Positions 1-7,029 of a DNA stretch of 9,866 bases are shown piece by piece (the first letter of the stretch is position 1; every line of letters begins with the position of its first letter). The notes beneath the pieces were generated by a model. It was not told the DNA's origin. It searched no databases and worked only from the letters and a program-made list of their open reading frames with translations. The position numbers were made by a program, and so were the translations under genes. This DNA comes from Allobrachymonas sp. (GTDB taxonomy: Bacteria; Pseudomonadota; Gammaproteobacteria; Burkholderiales; Burkholderiaceae_C). The stretch is from the NCBI GenBank assembly GCA_030538335.1, contig JAUNUE010000052.1, positions 1 to 9,866 on the forward strand. Direction: 5' to 3'.

Positions 1-240
1 GCTGTAGGTCTGGAAGGTACGTTCCACGCCTTCGCCGCTGGAGATTTTGCGCACGGTAAACGCGCTGTTGATGCCACGGTTGCGCTTGGCAATGACCACG
101 CCTTCGTAGGCCTGCACACGCTTGCGCGTGCCTTCCACCACGTTCACGCTTACGATCACGGTGTCGCCAGGCGAAAAGTCGGGGACTTTCTTGCCCAGGC
201 GCTCCATCTCTTCTTTTTCCAGGGTCTGGATCAGGTTCAT
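1..240 (-). CDS. rplS: 50S ribosomal protein L19 (N-terminal 80 residues, cut by window edge)
   Basis: L19 sits at the 30S-50S interface of the ribosome and helps form an intersubunit bridge. The visible 80 residues begin MNLIQTLEKEEMERLGKKVP and carry the L19 core: PGDTVIVSVNVVEGTRKRVQ, then YEGVVIAKRNRG (a conserved basic loop) and the FTVRKISSGEGVERTF segment. Full-length L19 is usually about 115-130 residues, so roughly a third is missing beyond position 1. The ATG at 238-240 is preceded by AGGA at 251-254 with a 10-base spacer; that AGGA overlaps a small hairpin (GGAA-TAT-TTCC), which could mildly modulate initiation. The upstream neighbour on the same strand is hemH, 155 bases away, instead of trmD. 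The identification is from the sequence; the missing operon partner is judged against the usual bacterial arrangement. Confidence 0.97.
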   Translation of the reverse strand, partial: MNLIQTLEKEEMERLGKKVPDFSPGDTVIVSVNVVEGTRKRVQAYEGVVIAKRNRGINSAFTVRKISSGEGVERTFQTYS

Positions 241-394
241 TTGGAAATATTCCTGTACGTCTCGATCATGGCCAACTGCACAAAAGACCCCTTCACCACA
301 CATCCGGCTGCGGATATGGGCTGCTGCTGACCAGAATTGCATGTACTTTGCATGCACGGCCCAGCGGGGCGGCTGACAGAGGATCGAACCGCGA

Positions 395-403
395 ATTATA
401 ACA
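395..403 (-). promoter_or_regulatory. Extended -10 promoter for rplS, across the hemH stop codon
   Basis: Read on the minus strand, 403 to 395 gives TGTTATAAT: a perfect TATAAT -10 with the TGn extension. The hemH stop TAA (398-396) lies inside it. No good -35 is seen 16-18 bases upstream, which is tolerated by extended -10 promoters. Transcription would begin near 388 and give rplS a leader of about 147 bases. That leader contains two copies of CATGCAA (minus strand, within about 334-360). It is a sequence match only, with no experimental support. Confidence 0.55.
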
Positions 404-1439
404 AGAATTGGCTTTTGGGGCTGGTTTTTTGAGGCGCGCCCACCCACCCTGCCAGATGTTGCAGGCTGATGGCGCCAAGCGCATCGATCCACGCGGGGCT
501 GTCGTTGAGGCAGGGAATGTAATGGAACTCCTTGCCGCCTGCATGCAAAAAGATTTCGCGGCCTTCGATATTGATTTCTTCAAGTGTCTCGATGCAGTCA
601 GATACAAAGCCGGGGCAGATCACATCCACGCGCTGTTGGCCTTTTTGGGCAAGCTGCTCCAGCGTAGCCGCCGTATACGGTTGCAGCCACTTGGCACGGC
701 CAAAACGCGACTGGAAGGTGACCACATACTGCTGTTGCGACAGGCCCAGTTGCGCAGCCAGCAGGCGCGAGGTGGCGTGGCACTCGTCAAAGTATGGGTC
801 GCCCAGTTGGCGGGTACGCTCGGGCACGCCGTGGTAGCTCATCACCAGCATCTGGCCCTGGCCGTGGTGCTGCCAGTGCTTTTGCACCCGCTTCGCCAGA
901 GCCTTGATGTAGAGCGGGTGGTCAAAGTAGCGGTTGACATGGCGCCATTCGGGCAGGTGCCGGGCGGCCTGGTTCCAGGCGGCAATGCTGTCCATGACGC
1001 TGGCGGTGGTGGTGCAGGAGTATTGCGGGTAGGCGGGCAGCGCCAGGATGTGCGAAACGCCCTGCTTGCGCAACTTGTCGATGGTTTTGGCAATATTGGG
1101 TTGGGCATAGCGCATGGCATGCACCACTTTTACCTGGTGGCCGTGGTGACCGAGCCAGCCCTGTAGCAGCTTGGCCTGGCGCTGCGTCCACACCTCCAGC
1201 GGCGAGCCTTCTTTCATCCAGATCGAAGCGTATTTTTTGGCAGATTGGGCAGGGCGTGTCAGCAGCACAAAGCCATACAGAATGGGCAGCCACAGCAGGC
1301 GCGGCAACTCCACAATGCGCGGGTCGCTGAGGAATTCGGCCAGGTAGCGCCGCACAGCGGGCGTGGTGGGCGCGTCGGGGGTGCCCAGGTTGTACAGCAG
1401 GATGGCAATGCGTGGTGGTTCAGATACAGGTTCGCGCAT
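396..1439 (-). CDS. hemH: Ferrochelatase (protoheme ferro-lyase)
   Basis: Inserts Fe2+ into protoporphyrin IX, the last step of protoheme synthesis; bacterial enzymes are soluble or loosely membrane-associated. The 347-residue protein matches the family length. Visible signatures: LLYNLGTPDAP (14-24), LPAYPQYSCTTTAS (134-147), SYHGVPERT (201-209) with the catalytic His203, TFQSRFG (241-247), and CPGFVSDCIETLEEI (275-289) with the acidic catalytic Glu284. No C-terminal cysteine cluster for an iron-sulfur centre is present. The start is the ATG at 1437-1439, 12 bases after the rsgA stop; the Shine-Dalgarno is weak, so translation may depend on coupling to rsgA. It is probably the last gene of a peptidase-rsgA-hemH transcription unit. 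The family assignment is secure; operon membership is inferred from spacing. Confidence 0.97.
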   Translation of the reverse strand: MREPVSEPPRIAILLYNLGTPDAPTTPAVRRYLAEFLSDPRIVELPRLLWLPILYGFVLLTRPAQSAKKYASIWMKEGSPLEVWTQRQAKLLQGWLGHHGHQVKVVHAMRYAQPNIAKTIDKLRKQGVSHILALPAYPQYSCTTTASVMDSIAAWNQAARHLPEWRHVNRYFDHPLYIKALAKRVQKHWQHHGQGQMLVMSYHGVPERTRQLGDPYFDECHATSRLLAAQLGLSQQQYVVTFQSRFGRAKWLQPYTAATLEQLAQKGQQRVDVICPGFVSDCIETLEEINIEGREIFLHAGGKEFHYIPCLNDSPAWIDALGAISLQHLAGWVGAPQKTSPKSQFLL

Positions 1440-1451
1440 GGCTTGGATGGC

Positions 1452-2387
1452 TCAATAGGCGGGTTGGTTCAGTTCAGCGTGCAGTTGTGCGTACAACTGG
1501 TGGCGCAAGGGATCAATGCCGCCTTCCTCCACGGGCTGGCCCACAGCGGCCAGCACGCCACAACCCGGTTCGTGCAGATGGGTGCAATTGTAGAAACGGC
1601 AGCCGCCAGTGTGGTGGGCAATGTCGGGCATGAAACGCGGCAGGTCGGCAGCGTCCAGGTGTTGCAGGCCAAATTCCTGGAAGCCCGGTGAGTCGATCAC
1701 CGCCGTACCTGCTGCACGATCCACCCAGTACAACACCGTGGTGGTGGTGGTGTGCTTGCCGCTGCTGAGTGCGCGCGATATTTCGCCCGTCTGCGCGTTG
1801 GCATCGGGCAGCAACCAGTTGATCAATGTACTTTTGCCCGTGCCCGAAGGCCCCATGACCAGCGTCTTTTTACCAGCCAGCAGCGGGCGCAAGCTGTGCA
1901 GGTCTTGAGACTCTGGCGATGTGAGCGATGTGCGCAAGACGTGATAACCCATGGCCCGATAGGGCGCCAGCCGTTCCCACCCGCGTGCATGCAGCGCGGG
2001 CAGGTCGGCCTTGTTGAGCACGATCAATGGCGCAATGCCTGCGGCCTCGGCAGCAATGATGGCGCGGCCCAGCAACTGGTGCGAAAACTCCGGCTCGGCC
2101 GCCAGCCACACCAGCACCTGGTCGATATTGGCGGCAAAAGCCTTGGTGCGGATGTCGTCTTGCCGGTAAAAGGCGTTGCGGCGCGGCTCCACTTTTTCGA
2201 TCACGCCTTCTTCGCCCTGGCCTGTGGGCGGCAACGTCCAACGCACCGTATCGCCCACCAGTGCTTCGCTTTTTTTGCCACGCGGATGGCAGATGCGGCG
2301 CTTGCCATCGGCAGATTCCACCACCGCATGGCGGCCGTGGCTGGCTACGACCAGACCCTGCTCAAAAGTGTTGCCGCTTTCTGCCAT
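1452..2387 (-). CDS. rsgA: Ribosome small-subunit-dependent GTPase A
   Basis: A late 30S-assembly GTPase that checks the decoding centre and helps release RbfA. The motif order is circularly permuted, the hallmark of this family. In the 311-residue product: an N-terminal OB-fold (about 10-70), G4 NKAD (125-128), P-loop GPSGTGKST (179-187), a Thr-rich G2 region KHTTTTT (211-217), and G3 DSPG (232-235). The C-terminal zinc module follows: Cys263-x4-Cys268-x-His270-x5-Cys276, with the exact spacing of E. coli RsgA. I chose the ATG at 2385-2387 over the in-frame TTG just before it because the ATG shares its A with the TGA stop of the upstream peptidase gene (TGATG), a standard sign of translational coupling. 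An AGG-containing stretch lies just upstream. Confidence 0.96.
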   Translation of the reverse strand: MAESGNTFEQGLVVASHGRHAVVESADGKRRICHPRGKKSEALVGDTVRWTLPPTGQGEEGVIEKVEPRRNAFYRQDDIRTKAFAANIDQVLVWLAAEPEFSHQLLGRAIIAAEAAGIAPLIVLNKADLPALHARGWERLAPYRAMGYHVLRTSLTSPESQDLHSLRPLLAGKKTLVMGPSGTGKSTLINWLLPDANAQTGEISRALSSGKHTTTTTVLYWVDRAAGTAVIDSPGFQEFGLQHLDAADLPRFMPDIAHHTGGCRFYNCTHLHEPGCGVLAAVGQPVEEGGIDPLRHQLYAQLHAELNQPAY

Positions 2388-3667
2388 CAAGCGGCCTGCA
2401 GCCGTGCCAGCCGCTCGCTGGCGGGTGGGTGCGAATAGTAAAAGCGCACATACACCGGGTCAGGCGTGAGGGTGCTGGCGTTGTCGGTATACAGCTTGAG
2501 CAGGGCGCTGCTCAGGTCATCGGCTGCTGCGTACCGGGTGGCAAAAGCGTCGGCCTCAAATTCGTGCTTGCGCGAACTGGCCGCCATGAAGGGCGAGGCA
2601 AACACGGTAAATACGGACGAAGCCAGCATGAACAGCAACAAAGCCAGCGCCGCGTGCGGCGTTTGTGCCTGGCGGATGCCCAGCCCGGCATAGAACCAGG
2701 GTTGCTGGTACAGCCAGCCGAGCAGGGCAAAGCCCAGCAGGCTCAAGGCAAAGGTGCCGAGCATGCGCTGCGGAATGTGCCAGAGCTTGAAATGCCCCAG
2801 TTCGTGCGCCAGCACCGCATCCACCTCGCCGGGTTGCAGTTTGTTGAGCAGGGTGTCGAAAAACACCACGCGCTTGGAGCGCCCCAAGCCCGTGAAGTAG
2901 GCATTGGCATGCGCGCTGCGGCGGCTGCCGTCCATTACGTACAGGCCCTTGGCAGCAAAGCCGCAACGTTGCATCAGGGCGGTAACACGCTGTACCAGCT
3001 CAGGGTTGTCCAGCGGCTGGAAGCGGTTGAACAGCGGCGCAATCCACGTCGGGTAGATCACCATCATCAACAGGCCAAACGCAACCCAGGCGCCCCAGGC
3101 CCACAGCCACCACACCGCGCCCGTTTGCTGCATCAGCCACAAAATCAGCATTGCCAGCGGCAGGCCGATGGCGGCAACCAGCACCAGGTTTTTGAGCAGA
3201 TCGGTCAGCCACAAAGCCAGCGTGGTGGTGTTGAAGCCAAAGCGTGCTTCGAGCCGGAAAGTGCGCCACCAGCCAAAAGGCAGGCCAAGCAGCTCGTTGA
3301 CCAGCGTAAAGCCTGCCAGCAAGGCCAGTTGCTGCAGCATGGGGGAGGTGAACCATTGCTGGCTGTAACCGTGCAGCGTTTGCAGGCCACCCAGCACCGT
3401 CCAGCCCAGCAGCAGCACGGTGCCGTACAGCAACTCCACCATGCCAAAACGCGATTGCGCCACGGTGTAGTCAGCCGCTTTCTGGTGCGCTTGCAGGCTG
3501 ATGGTGTCGGCAAACGCCGCAGGCACAGCAGGGCGGTGTGCCATTACATGCCGCTGTTGCCGCCAGGCCAGCCACAGTTTGAGCAGCACGCCCACGGTCA
3601 GCGCGGCCAGAAAAACACTGCGCCACAGGTTGGCAGTGCGGGTGGGGTCAGATGCCACGTCAATCAT
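2387..3667 (-). CDS. M48 family (Ste24/CAAX-protease-like) integral membrane zinc metallopeptidase
   Basis: A 426-residue protein of the M48 Ste24 type, expected in the inner membrane and probably involved in protein quality control; the physiological substrate in bacteria is not known. Hydrophobic segments lie around 16-35, 76-98, 111-130, 157-180, 184-207, 303-320 and 338-360. The zinc site is HELGH (288-292) with Glu289 as catalytic base, and the third ligand is Glu369 in the motif HEFEADAFA (368-376). RFGFNTTT (142-149) is also typical of Ste24-like proteins. I chose the ATG at 3665-3667: the reading frame stays open upstream to 3832, but that extra 55-residue stretch runs into repeat DNA and looks non-coding. 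No clear Shine-Dalgarno is seen. Its stop overlaps the rsgA start. It is divergent from orn across a repeat-filled gap. Confidence 0.93.
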   Translation of the reverse strand: MIDVASDPTRTANLWRSVFLAALTVGVLLKLWLAWRQQRHVMAHRPAVPAAFADTISLQAHQKAADYTVAQSRFGMVELLYGTVLLLGWTVLGGLQTLHGYSQQWFTSPMLQQLALLAGFTLVNELLGLPFGWWRTFRLEARFGFNTTTLALWLTDLLKNLVLVAAIGLPLAMLILWLMQQTGAVWWLWAWGAWVAFGLLMMVIYPTWIAPLFNRFQPLDNPELVQRVTALMQRCGFAAKGLYVMDGSRRSAHANAYFTGLGRSKRVVFFDTLLNKLQPGEVDAVLAHELGHFKLWHIPQRMLGTFALSLLGFALLGWLYQQPWFYAGLGIRQAQTPHAALALLLFMLASSVFTVFASPFMAASSRKHEFEADAFATRYAAADDLSSALLKLYTDNASTLTPDPVYVRFYYSHPPASERLARLQAA

Positions 3668-3712
3668 GCGGGCAGTGTAAAGGCTTTGGCGTTTTGTATT
3701 GCATATGATGTT

Positions 3713-4016
3713 TTTGTTCACTGCAGAGGCGCAGAGGGTCGCGGAGAAAGGGCATTCGAGTTCTGGCAGGACTTGCCATTCCTGTTTGGTTTCTACAGAA
3801 ACGTGGCGTCCATGAACAATATGCGCTTGCAAAACAGAATTGTCCCCATTCCGTTCGGGCTGAGGTATCGAAGCCCAGACACGAACAAGACATCAGGACA
3901 TGCCCTTCGATACGCTTCGACTTTGCTCAGGACAGGCCTCAGAGCGAACGGGCTAGCTGAAACCCGTGTATCTTCTTCCTCTGCGAAACTCCGCGCTCTC
4001 TGCGGTGAAAACAAAC
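3713..4016. repeat. Nested inverted-repeat element in the M48/orn divergent gap
   Basis: The 392-base gap 3668-4059 has no credible gene. Its bulk is bounded by imperfect inverted repeats of about 35 bases: left 3713-3748 (core CACTGCAGAGGCGC) and right 3978-4015 (reverse complement core CACCGCAGAGAGCGC). Inside is a second inverted pair. The left arm, 3851-3873, reads as CTTCGATACCTCAGCCCGAA then CGG on the minus strand. The right arm is split into 3905-3913 and 3937-3951, with 23 extra bases between. Smaller palindromes sit at 3764-3778 (TGGCA/TGCCA) and 3789-3802 (GTTTCT/AGAAAC). There is no transposase. Both motif types resemble dispersed intergenic repeats I recall from other proteobacterial genomes. 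The promoters of the M48 unit and of orn must lie in or beside this element, but I could not locate either. Confidence 0.6.
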
Positions 4017-4059
4017 GTCAAAGGCCGCACAAGAGGATGTCTGAAGCACAATAGCGTCC

Positions 4060-4689
4060 ATGCAAAACGAATTTCCTTCCACAACAACGCAAGCGGCGGC
4101 AACGCCCACCCTCAAGAAACACGACGACAACCTGGTCTGGCTTGATTGCGAGATGAGCGGACTCGATCCTGAAAAAGAGCGTGTGCTCGAAATTGCCGTG
4201 ATCGTGACCAGCCCTGATCTGGCCATCCGCGTGCCGGGGCCGGTGGTGGTGATTCACCAAAGCGATGAACTGCTCGGCAAGATGGACGCCTGGAACACCG
4301 GCACCCACACCAAAAGCGGCCTGGTGGCCAAGGTGCGTGCCAGCACCGTGACCGAGCGCGAGGCTGAAGACACCCTCATCCAGTTCCTGAAGCAGTACGT
4401 AAGCAAGGGCAAGTCGCCCATGTGCGGCAACACCATCGGGCAAGACCGGCGCTTTCTCGTCAGGTACCTGCCCCGGCTGGAGGCGTTTTTTCACTACCGC
4501 AACCTCGACGTGAGCACCTTGAAGGAGCTGGCGCGGCGCTGGCGACCTGACTTGCACGATGCCTTCAAGAAACAGCAATCACACACTGCGCTGGCCGATG
4601 TGGAAGAGTCGATCGACGAGCTGGTTTACTACCGCAGTTGTTTTTTGCGGATGAGTGCACCGCCACAGGGTGACGGGCCAGCGGCTTGA
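4060..4689 (+). CDS. orn: Oligoribonuclease (DEDDh 3'-5' exoribonuclease)
   Basis: Degrades 2-5-nucleotide RNAs, above all dinucleotides such as pGpG from cyclic-di-GMP turnover, in the cytoplasm. All five DEDDh catalytic residues are present in the 209-residue product: Asp29 and Glu31 (WLDCEMSGLDPE), Asp129 (NTIGQDRRFL), His175 and Asp180 (HTALADVEESIDELVYYR). Their spacing (100, 46 and 5 residues) equals that of E. coli Orn. The protein has about 17 extra N-terminal residues (Thr/Ala-rich) and a short Pro/Gly/Ala-rich tail compared with E. coli. The ATG at 4060 is the first possible start, since an in-frame stop lies at 4042-4044; the Shine-Dalgarno is weak, with AAGAGG at 4031-4036 too far away and instead next to a five-codon mini-ORF (4037-4054). 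It stands divergent from the M48 gene. Confidence 0.97.
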   Translation: MQNEFPSTTTQAAATPTLKKHDDNLVWLDCEMSGLDPEKERVLEIAVIVTSPDLAIRVPGPVVVIHQSDELLGKMDAWNTGTHTKSGLVAKVRASTVTEREAEDTLIQFLKQYVSKGKSPMCGNTIGQDRRFLVRYLPRLEAFFHYRNLDVSTLKELARRWRPDLHDAFKKQQSHTALADVEESIDELVYYRSCFLRMSAPPQGDGPAA

Positions 4690-4716
4690 AATGTGCCTGG
4701 CTGGGGTATAGGTGCG

Positions 4717-4788
4717 CTCTGTAAAGATTGTGTTACAGAGCCTGGCCTGACATCGGCCACAATCCGCGCGTGTTAAATTTTTCACGCG
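4717..4788. promoter_or_regulatory. Three stacked inverted repeats upstream of the AAA+ ATPase gene
   Basis: Within 72 bases of the 107-base orn/AAA+ gap lie three perfect inverted repeats: CTCTGTAA-8-TTACAGAG (4717-4740), TGGCC-7-GGCCA (4743-4759) and CGCGTG-10-CACGCG (4767-4788). None is followed by a T run, so they do not look like an orn terminator. CTGACA at 4747-4752 matches a -35 at 5 of 6 positions, but the best -10 (TTAAAT, 4773-4778) is 20 bases away. The inner part of the first palindrome (TGTAAA-6-GTTACA, 4720-4737) is one base off the E. coli TyrR box pattern; this may be chance. The likely role is regulator binding in the promoter of the downstream gene. Confidence 0.45.
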
Positions 4789-4796
4789 TGTAACTC

Positions 4797-6005
4797 ATGG
4801 AATTTTTCAACGCAGCAACGCTGCAAACCTTGCTGTTGGCCGCTGCAGGCACGTTGGGTTATTGGGCACGCGATGTGCCCGGGCTGTTCATCGGTTGGCT
4901 CAAGCGGTTCTTCATCTCCAGCCTCACGGTGGATTCGCGCGATACCTTTGTCTTTGGCGCCATGGTGGAGTACCTCGACAGCCATCCGGGCCTGCGCAAC
5001 AGCAACCAGTTCACCGCGCACAGCGTGCGCCGCGGCCACGAATACCAGAGCATTGACGACGACCTGCGCATTGGCCAGGTGCCGCGCGCCTACCGTTCGC
5101 CAGCTGAAGGGTTGCATTTTTTCCGTGCAGCAAACCGCTGGATGTTCATGCGCCGCGAAATCACCGTGACGCAATCGGTGCTGGAGCGCATCACCCTGTC
5201 GCACTTCGGGCGTTCGCCTGATTTTTTGCGCGACTTTCTGCGCCTGGCCATTGCCCAGCGCGTGGCGCGTGAACACGACACCTTGTCGGTCTACATCCCC
5301 GACCCGTTGGAAGGCGGCGAGTGGAAGCGTGCGCGCGTCGTCAGCCGCAAACCGCTGTCGTCGGTGGTGCTCAAGGCAGGGCAGGCCGAAGATTTGCTGG
5401 CCGACCTGCAGCGGTTTTTCGCTGGGCGCGAGCGCTACAACGCGCTGGGCATTCCGTGGCGGCGCGGCTACCTGCTGTACGGTCCGCCGGGCACCGGCAA
5501 AACCTCGCTGGTGGCAGCTTTGGCTTCTGAAGTCGGGCTGAATGTCTGCACCTTCAGCCTGGCCTCGCCCATCGTCACCGACGAAAAAGTGCACACCTTG
5601 CTGGCGGCGGTGCCGCAACGCTCGCTGTTGTTGATTGAAGATGTGGACGCCTTTTTCCAGCAGCGCAAGGCGGCGCATACCCGGGTGCAGTTGTCGTTTT
5701 CAGGTTTTCTGAATGCGCTGGATGGCGTGGCCACGCAAGAGGGCACGGTGCTGTTCATGACCACCAACCACCCCGAAAAGCTCGACCCGGCGCTGATCCG
5801 CGCAGGCCGCATCGACAAGAAGGTGGAGCTGGGCCTGACCGACCACGACCAGTTACGCCGCCTGTACCTCAAGTTCCACAACGATGTACAGGCGGCAGAA
5901 GTTTTCGCAAACGCACATGCGACCGAAGGGCTTGCGCCTGCTGCCGTGCAGGAGTTGCTGATGCAGCAGGTGGGGCTGGAGCAGATACCGCCAGCGCCCC
6001 ATTGA
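4797..6005 (+). CDS. BCS1-like AAA+ ATPase with N-terminal membrane segment
   Basis: A 402-residue AAA+ protein of the BCS1 type. The mitochondrial homologue is a membrane-anchored heptamer that moves the folded Rieske protein across the membrane; the job of bacterial homologues is unknown. Order: a hydrophobic segment at about 8-22 and a second weakly hydrophobic stretch at 28-43, a BCS1-N-like region (about 45-215), then the ATPase. Walker A is GPPGTGKT (229-236), Walker B LLLIEDVD (277-284), sensor 1 Asn324 in MTTNHPEKLD, and the arginine-finger region ALIRAGRID (332-340). The C-terminal lid is short. All catalytic motifs are intact. The ATG at 4797 is fixed by an in-frame TAA six bases upstream and by the membrane segment following it, yet no Shine-Dalgarno precedes it. 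It is codirectional with orn but probably separately regulated. No bc1 or protease partner gene is adjacent. Confidence 0.85.
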   Translation: MEFFNAATLQTLLLAAAGTLGYWARDVPGLFIGWLKRFFISSLTVDSRDTFVFGAMVEYLDSHPGLRNSNQFTAHSVRRGHEYQSIDDDLRIGQVPRAYRSPAEGLHFFRAANRWMFMRREITVTQSVLERITLSHFGRSPDFLRDFLRLAIAQRVAREHDTLSVYIPDPLEGGEWKRARVVSRKPLSSVVLKAGQAEDLLADLQRFFAGRERYNALGIPWRRGYLLYGPPGTGKTSLVAALASEVGLNVCTFSLASPIVTDEKVHTLLAAVPQRSLLLIEDVDAFFQQRKAAHTRVQLSFSGFLNALDGVATQEGTVLFMTTNHPEKLDPALIRAGRIDKKVELGLTDHDQLRRLYLKFHNDVQAAEVFANAHATEGLAPAAVQELLMQQVGLEQIPPAPH

Positions 6006-6243
6006 GTGGTGGTTTTGGGCAATGGGTCGCTTGCTCCCGGTTCGTCCCTTGTGCCTATCACGCGGCGATACCAGGTTTTTCTTTGCGCGGTACTTCGCCG
6101 ATTCCGGGCGAGAGGCTGCCAAAATGCCGGGCATGCTGGTGGCAACAGCACATGCCAATGGGTTTTGTTGCATGTAGCGAAGCTGTTTTGCTACCGGCAA
6201 GCCCCTGCGGATGCAAGCCCAAACCCACGTCAAGGAAACAACC
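6006..6243. other. Intergenic region between AAA+ gene and split membrane protein gene
   Basis: These 238 bases contain no convincing gene. Two possible hairpins are visible: GGCATGCTG...CAG-CA-CATGCC (6130-6156) and GTAGCGAA...TTTGCTAC with one G-U pair (6174-6194). Neither is followed by a T run, so I do not call a terminator. No promoter with good -35 and -10 matches was found. AAGGA at 6232-6236 is the Shine-Dalgarno of the next gene. Confidence 0.4.
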
Positions 6244-7029
6244 ATGAAACGCACCTTTCGCACCATTGGCATCTTCTTGCTTGCCCTCACGGGCCTTGCT
6301 GTGGTTTTTTCTGTGGTGTTTTGGGGGTGGTTCGGGCCGGTTGTACTGTTCCTGATGCTCAAGGGCATGGCGGTGGGGTCGCTGGAGATGTTCTCCTCAT
6401 CCATCCGCGAAGAGCCGCAGCCGTGGGAGATCATCAGCCCCGGCAAGCCCATGCCCGAATACCCCACGCCCTACATCCTGCAACGCGGCACGGGTGAGGC
6501 TGTGCAAATAGGCGACATCGTCACCGTGCACAAATACCAGCTCACCGACGACGCCACACAGCTCAAGAAAGACATGGGCCGGGTCTGGTTCTGGGTGGGT
6601 TTTACGGTTCGCAACAAGGACGACCCCTATGCCAAGTGCTACGATGATGAGAGTTGCGAAGTGGAAAGTGGTGTGATCGGCATGCCCACGGGCAGTTGGT
6701 TCTACTACCCGATCAGGGACAAGCTGGTGATGATGGGGCCTGATGCGAAAGGCAAGTGGCGCCACCGTTTGACCGACTGGGTTTCGGGGGGGGGAGGGGT
6801 TCGCCATGATTTATGGGGTCAAAACCCCTTTTTCGAGGTACAAAAATATACCCAACCCGAGGCCCGTCTACCTGCAGCACCAATTGAGCGACGACCACAA
6901 CCGTGGGGGGCTGGAGACGGCAGTGCGCACGCAGTTGTACCAGGTGGTGCAACGCTGCCCGGCGCAGTTGCGTACCCGGATCGTCAAAATCAGCTCCCGT
7001 GGCCCCATGGTCATGGGCGGCTTGTTTGA
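6244..7029 (+). CDS. Unrecognised membrane-anchored protein, 5' part of a frameshifted gene
   Basis: I do not recognise this family. The ATG at 6244 was chosen because AAGGA (6232-6236) lies 7 bases upstream and MKRTF leads into a hydrophobic stretch; an ATG at 6211 in the same frame lacks a Shine-Dalgarno. Residues 8-46 form one or two membrane segments after a short basic N-terminus, suggesting an inner-membrane anchor with the rest in the periplasm. Residues 78-97 (ILQRGTGEAVQIGDIVTVHK) faintly resemble the beginning of an FKBP fold (GTG...GD.V.VHY); the rest does not clearly follow it. Genuine coding ends at the G run (6786-6794, residues 181-184). The remaining 77 or so residues to the stop at 7029 are out-of-frame, Pro/Ala/Gly-rich sequence. 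With one G removed, the frame continues into the next feature, giving about 504 residues. Confidence 0.7.
   Translation: MKRTFRTIGIFLLALTGLAVVFSVVFWGWFGPVVLFLMLKGMAVGSLEMFSSSIREEPQPWEIISPGKPMPEYPTPYILQRGTGEAVQIGDIVTVHKYQLTDDATQLKKDMGRVWFWVGFTVRNKDDPYAKCYDDESCEVESGVIGMPTGSWFYYPIRDKLVMMGPDAKGKWRHRLTDWVSGGGGVRHDLWGQNPFFEVQKYTQPEARLPAAPIERRPQPWGAGDGSAHAVVPGGATLPGAVAYPDRQNQLPWPHGHGRLV
6786..6799 (+). repeat. Homopolymeric G9 tract (G9-A-G4) at the frameshift point
   Basis: Nine consecutive G (6786-6794), one A, then four G. The upstream frame is open to 7029. The downstream frame is blocked by a TGA at 6770-6772 and opens only just before this tract, which confines the frame switch to 6773-7029. 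Deleting one G joins the two frames as ...DWVSGG-EGFAMIYG... . This length and position fit either slipped-strand phase variation or a homopolymer sequencing error. Confidence 0.8.
6795..6799 (+). promoter_or_regulatory. Possible internal Shine-Dalgarno AGGGG before ATG 6806
   Basis: The second purine block of the G tract gives AGGGG, followed by a six-base spacer and ATG at 6806. This is a good ribosome-binding arrangement and could let the 3' part be translated on its own when the frame is broken. It may equally be a by-product of Gly codons. Confidence 0.35.

Noticed and set aside
375..395. tRNA T-loop-like GGTTCGATCC on the minus strand before rplS
   Set aside because: No matching T-stem, no acceptor or anticodon arms and no CCA end nearby.
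408..1166. Plus-strand open frame of 252 codons antisense to hemH
   Set aside because: A shadow of ferrochelatase, whose catalytic motifs are intact on the minus strand.
3668..3832. N-terminal extension of the M48 peptidase by 55 residues
   Set aside because: The extra stretch lies in repeat DNA, is unlike a membrane-protein N-terminus, and the ATG at 3667 gives the normal family length.
2261..4054. Long plus-strand open frame (597 codons) antisense to the M48 gene
   Set aside because: Gln/Ala/Arg-rich product without any recognisable domain; it mirrors the GC-rich M48 gene, which carries all catalytic motifs, and runs through the repeat element.
4037..4054. Five-codon mini-ORF just upstream of orn
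   Set aside because: The purine-rich AAGAGG touches the ATG directly, leaving no spacer; nothing supports a regulatory leader peptide.
4717..4740. Inverted repeat after orn as an intrinsic terminator, or as a second LexA box
   Set aside because: There is no T run after the stem, and the CTGT/ACAG halves are 12 bases apart, where LexA needs 8.
4782..5678. Minus-strand open frame of 298 codons antisense to the AAA+ gene
   Set aside because: Low-complexity composition and no motif; the opposite strand has intact Walker A, Walker B and sensor motifs.
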